From DATCYX01 sp963714425 (GTDB lineage Bacteria; Chloroflexota; Anaerolineae; Anaerolineales; UBA4823): 64,000 bases of DNA. Positions 43,012 through 52,326 of this stretch are shown here, piece by piece. Position 1 is the first letter of the stretch. Every line of letters begins with the position of its first letter. Location of the stretch: contig CAVQOI010000004.1 in assembly GCA_963714425.1 (NCBI GenBank), positions 434,001 to 498,000 on the forward strand, read 5' to 3'. Both the position numbers and the translations under genes were made by a program. Below the pieces are notes generated by a model that was not told the DNA's origin, did not search any database, and saw nothing but the letters and a program-made list of their open reading frames with translations.

Positions 43012-44138
43012 ATGACCCCCACCCTCTCTGCCCACCAAACCCGGCTGCTGCGCATAAGAGCTCAGCGGCTATCCACTCTCCCCGATGGAAAGCTCGATTC
43101 CCCCCGCGAATTATTAAATAGTATCGTCGCTGTGCAAGCCCAAGACCTGGGTGCAGCACGCCTATCCATGCGAGCGCGAAGCGCAAGCCTGACTCAGGCT
43201 CACATTGATCAGGCGCGAGAACAAAAACGATCACTTGTGTGGACATGGTGCCTGCGCGGCACCTTGCACCTGGTCGCTGCCCAGGACGCAGGCTGGCTGG
43301 TTCAACTGCTGGGTGCGGGGTTGATTTCCGCCGACCGCAGGCGCATGAACCAGCTGGGATGGGATGAGAGCAGCGCCACCACCGGGATCAAGCTCCTGGA
43401 GAAAACCTTGGGCGCGCGTGGCAGATTGACACGCCCGGAGGTCACGCAGTTATTGGCGATGAACGGCCTCCCGCATCAGGGGCAGGCGACTTTCCACTTG
43501 ATATACCGGGCTGCACTGGAGGGGCTGCTCGTACATGGAGCGCACCTGGAAAAGGAGGCGACTTATGTTCTCTCTGAAGAATGGTTAGGCGAGCCACAGC
43601 CCTTTCCACCTCAGCAAGCCCTGGCGAGACTGGCAAAACGTTATTTAGCAGCCTACGCACCAGCCGGACCGGAAGACCTGGCGAGCTGGTCTGGGCTCAA
43701 GCTTCGCGATGCCAGAGAAGCCTGGGGGTTGATCTCAGAGGATATCGTGCAGGTGCAGGCTGCAGGACAGGAGCGCTGGATGCTGAAAAGCCAGCTGCCC
43801 TGGCTGGATGAGGGCAGCACTCCCATCGCCATGCGTGCGGTTATTGCCCCGCTTTGATACTTACCTGTTGGGGTACGCCAACCGTGATCTGGCTCTCGAC
43901 CCTACGTACGCCCGGCGCGTCCACCCAGGCGGCGGCATCATCCATCCTACATTGCTGGTGAGACGGGCAGGTCCTTGGCACGTGGAAAACCCAGCGGCAT
44001 AAGGACCAACTGGAAGTGCGGGTGAGCCCCTTCGAAGAGCTCCCGGGAGAGCTGCTGCCGATCCTGGAAGATGAGGCTAGCAGCGTCGCGCGTTTCTTAG
44101 GGGAGGAAGCAATTTTGATTGTCAAGCAACCGGCTTAG
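43012..44138 (+). pseudogene. Winged-helix (HTH_42/YcaQ-like) protein with two frameshifts
   Basis: Three frames in succession give one ~375-residue protein of the winged-helix group related to YcaQ/AlkX. The first (43012 to ~43835) holds LSAHQTRLLRIRAQRL, VQAQDLGAARLSMRAR and WCLRGTLHLV. The second begins VRLLPRFDTYLLGY and includes HPGGGIIHPTLLV. The third (from ~43967) has GTWKTQRHKDQLEVRVSPFEEL and ends at 44138. YcaQ-like proteins unhook DNA interstrand crosslinks, and lexA is next door. Two single-base shifts may be decay or sequencing error. Confidence 0.8.
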
Positions 44139-44259
44139 CTTGTTCTAGGTCTACTCACTCTATAGGCGCGCAACAGTCCCCAGTACTTCACTCGGAAATG
44201 ACGATTTCTTGCGAAAACATACCTGCTATGATAAAATCTGCCCCACGCAAGAGAAAATC

Positions 44260-44336
<77 letters not shown>

Positions 44337-44344
44337 CGCCGGCT

Positions 44345-44387
44345 GAGGGTCCCATGGTTGGAGGAAACTATGGGGCCTTCGGTTTTT
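44345..44387 (+). terminator. Terminator of the tRNA gene
   Basis: An imperfect hairpin (GAGGGTCCCATGGTT facing AAACTATGGGGCCTT) is followed by a TTTTT run at about 44382-44386. Confidence 0.65.
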
Positions 44388-44490
44388 ATATGACGTTTGC
44401 CCGTTCTGCGGCTATACCCACGAAGGCCCGCTGGAGGGCAGGTGCCCGGTGTGCGGCACGCCCGGGGAGAAGTTCGAGCAGGTCAGCTAG
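44386..44490 (+). pseudogene. Rubrerythrin C-terminal (rubredoxin-like) fragment
   Basis: The frame ending in TAG at 44488-44490 reads YDVCPFCGYTHEGPLEGRCP then VCGTPGEKF, which is the iron-binding rubredoxin-like tail of rubrerythrin with both CxxC knuckles intact. No start codon precedes it and the di-iron domain is absent. It lies just after the tRNA terminator and seems to be a leftover of a larger gene. Confidence 0.6.
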
Positions 44491-44507
44491 GATTCCAACC
44501 AGCGATA

Positions 44508-44828
44508 TTATGGCTGGCGCGTTTCATCAGGGATCTCACGAGCAGCATTAATCAAGATCGCATGACCTTGTTCCAGGAGGCGGTCCAGCTGGACCGCCTC
44601 TGCGATTCCAACCGAACGCCCGTCCTCCAGGTCCTCGATTATGCGCAGCAGACCGCCGCGCAGGCCGCTGGCTTTTCGCGCCCATCCAGAATCAGCGGAG
44701 AGGCGCTCCAGGCGAGAGGCTAACAATCTGGCACGCTCGAGGCGAGAATCTGGTGTACCTTGCAAACAGAGCACCCTCCGTGAATAGCGGTGAAGAGCGA
44801 AATGATGGCTAACCCAGGAGGGCGGCAT
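44508..44828 (-). CDS. Small hypothetical protein
   Basis: A 106-residue protein I do not recognise. The C-terminal half (LRGGLLRIIEDLEDGRSVGIAEAVQLDRLLEQGHAILINAAREIPDE) is strongly helical and acidic, like a small conserved regulator or antitoxin-sized protein. The start ATG at 44828 lies 20 bases inside the end of the MFS gene, so translation is likely coupled to it. No SD of its own is obvious. It could be a spurious frame, but its helical composition argues for a gene. Confidence 0.5.
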   Translation of the reverse strand: MPPSWVSHHFALHRYSRRVLCLQGTPDSRLERARLLASRLERLSADSGWARKASGLRGGLLRIIEDLEDGRSVGIAEAVQLDRLLEQGHAILINAAREIPDETRQP

Positions 44829-46797
44829 CCTCCGCCCGAGCAACCTGTCTGCCCTCTTCTACGTTTACCCGTGTTAGCAGATAACCGCCCAGGATGAAGA
44901 ATACAACAATGCTCAGGACAGCCGGGCGGCTGTTGCCGAAGGTGGCGATGGCAAACGCAAACACCAGCGGCCCGATGACTGCGGAGAACTTCTCCATGAC
45001 GCCGAACAAACCAAAGAACTCTCCACTCTTGGCAGCCGGAGACATGGCGGAGAAAAGACTGCGGCTGAGCGCCTGACTGCCGCCCTGCACTACCGCCACC
45101 ATCCATGCCAGGAACCAGAACTCGATCACTGAGTCCAGGAAAAACCCCCATACTGAAATCACCACATAGACCATCAGGGCGAGTAAGATGGCCCGGCGTG
45201 TATCGATGACATCTGCCAAACGCGAGAACAGCGGTGCGACAGCCAGTGAGATCAGAATACCTAACAATTCCACGATCGCGATCAAGCCGATGATACTCCC
45301 CAGGCTGCTCTGCCGGAGGGCAGGCATCACCTGTACCTGCGCCAGGCCAAGCTGGAAGCCCTGGCTATCAACGGCTTTCTCGCCAGTGCTAAGTAGCGTC
45401 AAGGTGTGCTCGCCCGGGGAGGTAGCCAGATACATTGATTCGAGACCATAACGGGGTGTGGGGTGGTATGCATCGATGAGGATTGGCTCGCCGCTGTCAG
45501 CATCCATCAGGGGTACACCGTCCATCCACACCGCCCACAATCCGCCTTCCGGACCAGCAGCGTAAGTAACCTTTGCCTCCTGTCCATTGAAGGGGAACTC
45601 GACCTGTGCGCCCTCCCCAGCCACGCGATACGTCGCTCCAGACTCCCCACCTAATTCCTGTGCGCTCACTACCTGGTCGCTCCAGGTCCCTTCGTATCGC
45701 AGGAAAGCGTCTGAGGCGAGATACAAACCTTCTCCAGCAGCGCTTGCCGTGCTGGCGTAGCTTGCCGGACGCGTGCCGGTAAGTTCCGCTGGCAAGAGGC
45801 GCGTCCCGCCGATTCCCACCAGGGGCAAGACGACCATATTGAATAAGACAAAAGCCAGGTAGAAGGGGCGGCGCTTGTCCGAACGGCTTGGAAGCCGTCC
45901 AAAGATCAGGCTGTAGGGGATGCCCACGAACTGTACCAGCAATAGCGCCAGGATCAGCTCCAGGCTGCCAAAGCCCAGCTCGGCGCCGTAAATTGCCGCC
46001 ACGCCGATAATCGTGCCGATACCGTCGTTATATATGAGGAAACCTACCAGATACTTGAACAACTGGCGGTACTGGCGGATATCCCCCAGTGTTTCAGCCA
46101 GGCGCTTGAAGCTGACCGTGATCACGTTTTCGCCTGGGGCAAGCTGGGCGGTGGCCGCGGGGGGCTCCGGGATGCGCAGAAAGAGGGGGATGGAGAAGGC
46201 TGCCCACCAAATGGCGACGCTGAGGAAGGATAAGCGCGCCCCCCAGGTGCCCGGCAGCAACTGGATCATGACGATGTTGACCGCCAGCAGCAGCCCGCCG
46301 CCCAGATAGCCCATAGCGTAGCCGCGCGCTGATACTTTATCTCGATCCTCTTCGCGGGCTACGTGGGGCAGCAGTGCATCGTAGAACGAGTTCGCCCCGC
46401 TAAAGCCAATGCGCCCCAGGACACCGAAGATGGATGCCAGCACCCAGTCTCCCGTATCGACCAGCACCAGCATCGCTGTGGCAAGAATACCGATTCCCGC
46501 GAAAACCGCCAGGAACGGCTTCTTGCCGCGCATCACGTCGGTGATTGTGCCGAGAATGGGGGAGAGCACAGCGATGATCATCAACGACAGGCTGAGCCCC
46601 GTACTCCAATACGCCGTGGCGGTGGCTGCGCTGGGCAGGCTTGCTCCTGCTACCTGGCTGAAGTAGATCGGGAAAACCGCCGCGAGGATTGTGGTGGCGA
46701 ATGCCGAGTTGGCCCAGTCGTACATCGTCCAGGCCCAGATGCGGCGCTTGTATTCGATTTCATCAAGTCCGGGGTTTCTGGCAGTGGTTGCATCCAT
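44809..46797 (-). CDS. MFS transporter (UMF1/Atg22-like) with an inserted extracytoplasmic domain
   Basis: A 662-residue transporter, ~200 longer than usual. The first half (1-~325) begins YDWANSAFATTILAAVFPIYF, the hallmark of the Atg22/UMF1 group, and has eight membrane segments. Residues ~330-485 form a hydrophilic beta-rich insert (FLRYEGTWSDQVV, YRVAGEGAQVEFPFNGQEAKV, GEHTLTLLSTGEK) resembling carbohydrate-binding beta-sandwiches attached to glycosidases. The last four segments and a conserved FGLFGVMEKFSAVIGPL motif follow. The insert lies between membrane halves, so it should face the outside. The substrate is unknown. Confidence 0.85.
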   Translation of the reverse strand: MDATTARNPGLDEIEYKRRIWAWTMYDWANSAFATTILAAVFPIYFSQVAGASLPSAATATAYWSTGLSLSLMIIAVLSPILGTITDVMRGKKPFLAVFAGIGILATAMLVLVDTGDWVLASIFGVLGRIGFSGANSFYDALLPHVAREEDRDKVSARGYAMGYLGGGLLLAVNIVMIQLLPGTWGARLSFLSVAIWWAAFSIPLFLRIPEPPAATAQLAPGENVITVSFKRLAETLGDIRQYRQLFKYLVGFLIYNDGIGTIIGVAAIYGAELGFGSLELILALLLVQFVGIPYSLIFGRLPSRSDKRRPFYLAFVLFNMVVLPLVGIGGTRLLPAELTGTRPASYASTASAAGEGLYLASDAFLRYEGTWSDQVVSAQELGGESGATYRVAGEGAQVEFPFNGQEAKVTYAAGPEGGLWAVWMDGVPLMDADSGEPILIDAYHPTPRYGLESMYLATSPGEHTLTLLSTGEKAVDSQGFQLGLAQVQVMPALRQSSLGSIIGLIAIVELLGILISLAVAPLFSRLADVIDTRRAILLALMVYVVISVWGFFLDSVIEFWFLAWMVAVVQGGSQALSRSLFSAMSPAAKSGEFFGLFGVMEKFSAVIGPLVFAFAIATFGNSRPAVLSIVVFFILGGYLLTRVNVEEGRQVARAEDAALLG

Positions 46798-46979
46798 GGG
46801 CTGTCCTTATTGGCTGAACAGGAACGTCTGCTGAAGATCCAATACGATGGCACGCAGGAATGAGGGTTATTATAGCCGAGATTGCTTTTCCGCCATGATT
46901 CTTTCCCTTCATTCAGCAGATCGTGCAAGACGGGGTTTGTCAGTCTTATATTGAGAGGATTTTGAATTATAATGGGGAA

Positions 46980-47184
46980 GCTCACAAATTTATTTGACGA
47001 TCCGCATCCTGGCGTCCTATTTTTCGATAATTATTGCCTGCGCGGAGATGCTGGAATTGTCAGCGCATTTATCAGGGAATTATCCTTCATCACACTTGAA
47101 GCGACTTGAAAGTGCGACCTTGGGTCGTCCCGTCTGTTATCTCTGACGGTTAGTAACGTGAGCGCAGGCAACCGCGCTCTTTTT
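46980..47184 (+). ncRNA. Candidate 205-nt structured RNA or attenuator before the PIN-TRAM gene
   Basis: TATAAT (46968-46973) would start a transcript near 46980. It ends in a terminator with arms GAGCGC/GCGCTC and TTTTT (47160-47184), 21 bases before the next ATG. The 5' end GCTCAC (46980-46985) is complementary to GTGAGC (47158-47163), which overlaps the left terminator arm, so pairing of the two would prevent termination. Inner hairpins include CACTT/AAGTG, GACC/GGTC and CCGTC/GACGG. It has no tmRNA, RNase P, SRP or T-box signatures that I can see. The rest of the gap 46798-46979 shows no gene. Confidence 0.5.
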
Positions 47185-47205
47185 GTTATTATTCAGGAGT
47201 TTTTC

Positions 47206-48273
47206 ATGAGTGCAGATTTTGTCTTCCGCCTGATCGGCATGGTGGTATTCGCGATTTTTGGGGGTTATTTGGGGGTATATCTGGCGCAATTGCTTGGGGC
47301 ACAGTCGGATCTGTATGGCCTGATAATGGGCCTGGTTGGAGCTCTTTCAGGGCTGGTACTGACGCCATTCCTCACCACCCGTCCAGCCCGCTCGATGCGC
47401 GCCATGCTGGCGCGGGTCTCTGCTCAGACATTGCTCGCCGCCTTAATCGGCATGATCGTTGGATTGATCGTTGCTGCCCTGCTTGCCTTCCCCCTGTCAC
47501 TGCTGCCCGAGCCCTTACGCAGCATTTTGCCTTTTCTCGGTGTGCTCTTGTTCAGCTACATGGGCGTGGCGCTTTTTGTCATGCGGCAGCACGACATCTT
47601 TTCGATCCTGCGATTTTCCTTACCGGGTCGATCCCAGAGCGGCGACGATTCAGCCGCCCCACGAGACGCCAATCGTAGCATCCTGCTGGACACCAGCGTC
47701 ATTATTGATGGCCGTATTTCCGACATCGCCCGCACTGGATTCCTGGTCGGCACACTGCTCATCCCTCGCTTCGTGCTCAACGAGCTGCAATATATTGCGG
47801 ATTCGCCCGACAGCTTGCGCCGGCAGCGCGGCAGACGGGGTATGGAAGTGCTCGCCCAGCTGCAAAAGGAACCAACGATCCCAGTGCGAATCAGCGATAT
47901 CGATGTGGAGGGCGTGCGTGAGGTCGATGATAAGCTGGTAATCCTTGCTCGCCAATTGCGCTGCCCAATCCTGACCAACGATTACAACCTGAATCGTGTG
48001 GCCGAGCTGCAAGGGGTGGCGATCCTGAATGTCAACGAGCTGGCAAACGCGGTCAAGTCGGTCTTGCTACCGGGAGAGGCGCTCTCGGTGAATATTATCC
48101 AGGAGGGCAAAGAGGTCGGGCAGGGTGTGGCATACCTGGATGATGGCACCATGGTAGTCGTAGAAGACGGGCGCGAGCATTTGAATACAAAATCGATCGT
48201 GGTGGTCACCAAGGTTCTGCAAACAGCTGCCGGGCGCATGATCTTCGCCCGTATGGGTAGCCGCGGGGAGTAA
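47206..48273 (+). CDS. PIN and TRAM domain membrane protein (YacL-like)
   Basis: A 355-residue protein. Four membrane segments (residues ~5-135) are followed by a PIN nuclease-like domain (~165-280) with the acidic residues in LLDTSVIIDGRISDI, FVLNELQYI, VDDKLVILA and LTNDYNLNR. A TRAM domain (~290-350) ends it. This is the YacL layout of Bacillus, whose role is unknown but which suggests RNA cleavage at the membrane. An AGGAG site precedes the ATG at 47206. A candidate regulatory RNA lies just upstream. Confidence 0.9.
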   Translation: MSADFVFRLIGMVVFAIFGGYLGVYLAQLLGAQSDLYGLIMGLVGALSGLVLTPFLTTRPARSMRAMLARVSAQTLLAALIGMIVGLIVAALLAFPLSLLPEPLRSILPFLGVLLFSYMGVALFVMRQHDIFSILRFSLPGRSQSGDDSAAPRDANRSILLDTSVIIDGRISDIARTGFLVGTLLIPRFVLNELQYIADSPDSLRRQRGRRGMEVLAQLQKEPTIPVRISDIDVEGVREVDDKLVILARQLRCPILTNDYNLNRVAELQGVAILNVNELANAVKSVLLPGEALSVNIIQEGKEVGQGVAYLDDGTMVVVEDGREHLNTKSIVVVTKVLQTAAGRMIFARMGSRGE

Positions 48274-48287
48274 GCGCCTCAGAAATC

Positions 48288-49073
48288 ATGAGCGAGTGGA
48301 TCACCGGACGCAACCCCGTATTTGAGACGCTACGCGCCGGGCGCCGGCAGTTCTTTCGGCTGCAAATTGCAGAAGGGGTGATAGAGAAAGGCCGGCTGCA
48401 AGACATTCTCGATCTATCCAGTCAAAGAAAAATTCCCATCGAACGTTTGCCTCGGACCCAGCTTGATGCACGCCATCCCGGGGCTCAGGGTGTCGCTCTG
48501 CAAGCCAGCACCTATCCGTACAGCGATCTCACCGATATGCTCGCGTTAGCCGAACAGCGCCTGGAGCCGCCGCTTCTGTTGATCCTGGACGCTCTGCAAG
48601 ACCCGCAAAACTTGGGGACGCTGATGCGCACAGCCGAGGCAGTGGGCGTGCATGGGGTGCTTCTCCCTCTGAGGCGCACCGCAACCGTAACCCCAGCCGT
48701 CGTGCATGCTTCCTCGGGCGCCAGCGAATACCTGCTGGTGGCGCAAATGAATCTGGCGCAGGCTATCGATGGACTAAAAAGAGAGGGGGTATGGGTCGTT
48801 GGATTGGAGGGCGAGGCCGAAGGGGAGGCAGGAAGCGCTGGCAAGGTGTCGCTGCCTCTGGACCAGCCGCTGGCGCTTGTGGTGGGTAGCGAGGGGGAGG
48901 GGATGCGCTCACTGGTGCGTACCTCCTGCGATTTGCTCTTTTCCCTGCCCATGCGCGGGCGCATCGATTCTTTGAATGCAGCCGTCGCAGGCTCCATCGC
49001 ATTGTACCTGGCATGGCAGGCGCGAGGCTTCACAAATTCTCGCGGTTTTTCCACCTCCAGCTTTACGAGCTGA
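48288..49073 (+). CDS. TrmH/RlmB-type 23S rRNA 2'-O-methyltransferase
   Basis: A 261-residue SPOUT methyltransferase. It starts EWITGRNPVFETLRAGRR (substrate-binding domain), and the knotted catalytic part has ALQDPQNLGTLMRTAEAVGVHG, LVVGSEGEGM and LPMRGRIDSLNAAVAGSIALYL. This fits RlmB, which methylates G2251 in 23S rRNA. The stop at 49071-49073 is 2 bases before the TTG I assign to the polymerase gene. Confidence 0.9.
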   Translation: MSEWITGRNPVFETLRAGRRQFFRLQIAEGVIEKGRLQDILDLSSQRKIPIERLPRTQLDARHPGAQGVALQASTYPYSDLTDMLALAEQRLEPPLLLILDALQDPQNLGTLMRTAEAVGVHGVLLPLRRTATVTPAVVHASSGASEYLLVAQMNLAQAIDGLKREGVWVVGLEGEAEGEAGSAGKVSLPLDQPLALVVGSEGEGMRSLVRTSCDLLFSLPMRGRIDSLNAAVAGSIALYLAWQARGFTNSRGFSTSSFTS

Positions 49074-49075
49074 TC

Positions 49076-52000
49076 TTGTACTCCCATCTTCGTTGCCATT
49101 CATACTACTCGTTCCTGCGAGGCCTTGCCTCGCCTGCTGATCTCGCAAATGCCGCCGCTGCACATGGAATGCCCTCAATAGGGTTAACTGACCGCCTTGG
49201 GCTGACGGGCGCCATCGAATTTTACGACGCATGCCAAGCAGCTGGAGTGTCACCCATCCTGGGACTGGAGATCGAGCTTGCTGCGCCTACCTTGCTAACA
49301 GCTACCCCGTTCGCCTCAGGGGCGCTGGTCTTGCTGGCTGAAGATTTTCAGGGTTGGGGCAGCCTCTGCCGGTTGAGCAGCGAGTTGCTGACCAATCCGG
49401 AATATGCAAGCGACCCGGTATTGCCCTTCGAGCACCTGAGCGAGTACGCCGCCCATGTGCTCTGCCTCACAGGCGGTCGAGCAGGTTTGGCAGGATTATT
49501 GGCGGCTGGGGGGTTTACAGGCGAGGCTTCGTCACTGCTCGGCCAGCTTGAGGAAATCTTTCCACAACGCCTGTATATTGAGCTGCAGAATCACACCTCA
49601 GACGATGGTGCCCAGATCGCTGCTCTAATGAAATTGGCTGGGCGACTGTCGCTACCCACGGTTGCCACGCACGACATCTATACCATCGAAGAGAGCCAGG
49701 CAAATCTGCAACGCTTGATCAGTGCCATCAGGGAAAATTGCCGGCTGAGCGACCTGCCAGCTGGTGAAGCCGCCCCAAGCGGGTCTTCCTTTTTGGGCGC
49801 CTCAGAAATGCAGCGCCGTTTTGCCGAGTTCCCAGAGGCTTTGCAAGCTACACAGGAAATTTCAGAGCGCTGCCAACTGGTGCTTCCTCTGGGCGTGGCA
49901 CATTTCCCAGAGATCCCATTGCCAGCGGGCAAAACATCTGATGCAGTTCTGCGGGAAAAAGCCGAAATTGGAGCCAGCCGATTATATGGAAGGATTACTC
50001 CTGAGATCCGCTCGCGACTGGATCATGAGCTGGCGACCATCGACGAGCTGGGCTACGCTGCGTTGTTCCTGGTCATGGAAGAGATCCTGGATTATGCCCG
50101 CAGCCAGAGTATCCCCTTTTCTTCGCGTGGCTCTGCAGCTTCCTCGTTGGTAGCGCATTGCCTGGGCATCACATCTCCCGACCCGATCAAACTCAATCTC
50201 TATTTCGAGCGCTTCTTGAATCCGGCCCGCCATACTCCGCCGGATATCGATACCGATCTGTGTTCGCGGCGCCGCGATAAGGTAATTCAGTTCGTATACG
50301 AACGCTACGGGCGTGAGCGTGTGGCGATGGTGTGTACGATTAACCGCTTCCGCGGGCGATCTGCCCTGCGCGAGGTAGCCAAAGCCCACGGCATGGACAC
50401 AGCAGAGATCAGCCAGCTGGCAGCAGCCCTGCCCTATCGCTGGTACGGTCCACCCTGGCAATCAGAGAACAAAGGCTCTCCATACGCCGATCTAGCTGAA
50501 CGATTTCATTCCCCACTTCACCAGCGTATCTTTCAAGACGCTGGCGCCCTGATCGAAATCCCCCACCACCTCTCGATTCACCCAGGCGGTGTGGTCATCG
50601 CCCCCGGTCAGCTCACCGACCTGGCACCCACCACGCTTGGCCTCAAAAGGCGTGGTAACTACCCAATTCGACCTGGATTCCATCGAGCGGTTGGGGCTGA
50701 TTAAGATCGACCTGTTAGGGATACGCGGGCTGACGGTGATTGGCGATGTAGCCGAAGCCGTCCAGGCTTCACAGCCAGGCAGATTTCCTTCGCCCTTGGA
50801 TGCGCTCGAAGCCATCCCGCAGGATAACCCAGCTGTCTCCGAGCTGCTCAGCCAGGGGGGCACCATCGGGTGTTTCCAGATAGAAAGTCCCGGCATGCGC
50901 GCCACGCTGAAAGAAATCCAGGCGCGTAGCCAGGATGACCTGATCGTGGCGCTGGCGCTCTACCGGCCAGGTCCGCTGACCGGAGGGCTGAAAAATTCCT
51001 TCGTACGGCGCCACCGCGGCTTGGAAGATGTGGTACACCTGCACCCGGCGCTTGCTCCACTGCTGGAGGACACGCACGGGGTTATCCTGTATCAGGAACA
51101 GGTGCTGCGGATAGCGCACGAGCTGGCTGGCTTTAGCCTGGCTGATTCAGATCTGCTGCGCAGGGCGATGTCTCATTTCGATCCCGGAAAACAGATGCAG
51201 ACCCTGAAGGAGAAATTCATCGCTGGTGCGTTTGAGCGAAAACAGGCCCCTCAGGATATTGCCGAGCGTGTATGGGAGCTGATGGCTGCCTTCGCTGGTT
51301 ACGGCTTTCCAAAAGCCCACGCCGCCTCCTACGCACAGATTGCCTGGCGAGCTGCCTGGTGTAAAGTCCACTACCCGGCTGAATTCATGGCAGCTATTCT
51401 GGCAAACTGGGGTGGATATTACCGGCAAGGTACGTACCTGAACGAATCGCGCCGCTTGGGGCTGGCGTTGCGCCCGCCACACATCAACCATGCGCGTAGA
51501 GAGTTCAGTGTCTTGTACCAACAGGGCGAGCCGATCCTGTACATGGGTTTGGACCAGGTGCGTGATTTGACCCGGCGGACCATCGGGCGCATACTCAAGC
51601 TTCGACCGTTCAACTCGATGGATGATTTTCTAGCACGTGCTGACCCGCGTCCTGTTGAGGCGGAGAACCTGGCGCTGTGCGGCGCAATGGAAGGCTTCGG
51701 GAACATTCCATCCCTGCTACGCCACCTCAAAGGGGAGAGCCGCCGCCGGGGACAGCTCTCACTATTTACACTGGAAGAATCAGACGAAGACTGGTCGCTG
51801 GCTGAGAAAGTTGCCGCTCAGGAAAATATCCTGGGGGTGGGTGTGAGCGCCCACCGCTTGGAACTGCAATCTGAGGAAATTGCAGCGGCGGGAGCGATCA
51901 CAACTCTTGAGGCTGCCTCCCACACCGGCCAAAACGTGCGTGTCGCCGGCACGCGCCTGAGCTGGAGGCGAGCAACGACGGCCCGCGGAGAATACATCTA

Positions 52001-52199
52001 TTTCATGTCCCTCGAAGATCTTGAGGGGATGCTTGACGTGATCATCACATCCGATGTATACCGGCGCTGCCGGCAGGCTCTTAACGAGAAAGGACCTTAT
52101 ATCATCGAGGGCCTAGTTGAGAGGGACGTATCCAGCGCAGAACCGGCTTTACGCGCCCGGCATATCTGGACCACTGCCAAGCGGGTGATCGACGAATAA
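49076..52199 (+). pseudogene. DnaE2/ImuC-like DNA polymerase III alpha, interrupted by one frameshift
   Basis: The two frames join to about 1040 residues. The PHP domain (1-~190) begins HLRCHSYYSFLRGLASPADL. The polymerase core has SSRGSAASSLVAHCLGI, PPDIDTDLCSRRRDKVIQF and, in the second frame, FDLDSIERLGLIKIDLLGIRGL, RRAMSHFDPGKQM and FPKAHAASYAQIAWRAAW. An OB-fold follows. The size and motifs fit error-prone DnaE2. Near 50645 the run AAAA would need to be AAA to restore the frame. A TTG at 49076 is the likeliest start. No imuA or imuB gene is near and no SOS box is seen here. Confidence 0.82.
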
Positions 52200-52313
52200 A
52201 TCATTCACGGATCTCTGTTAATTGTTCGTTTTGATGAGGACACACCGCATGCATCATGACGAATTGCCTGGGAGCAAGGATGAATGATAGGATACCGCTG
52301 AATTCTTCGGTGG

Positions 52314-52319
52314 TAGAAT
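52314..52319 (+). promoter_or_regulatory. -10 element at the flippase gene (leaderless mRNA predicted)
   Basis: TAGAAT overlaps the first ATG (52318) and ends 7 bases before the second in-frame ATG (52327). The true start must be the second, at or next to the transcription start. Confidence 0.45.
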
Positions 52320-52326
52320 GATCGCA

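Noticed and set aside
44386..44490. Stand-alone small rubredoxin gene
   Set aside because: The frame has no start codon and begins inside the tRNA terminator, so a gene fragment is more likely.
46980..47184. 6S RNA, tmRNA or T-box leader
   Set aside because: It lacks the long rod shape of 6S RNA, the tRNA-like end and tag frame of tmRNA, and the T-box consensus; it was therefore left unnamed.
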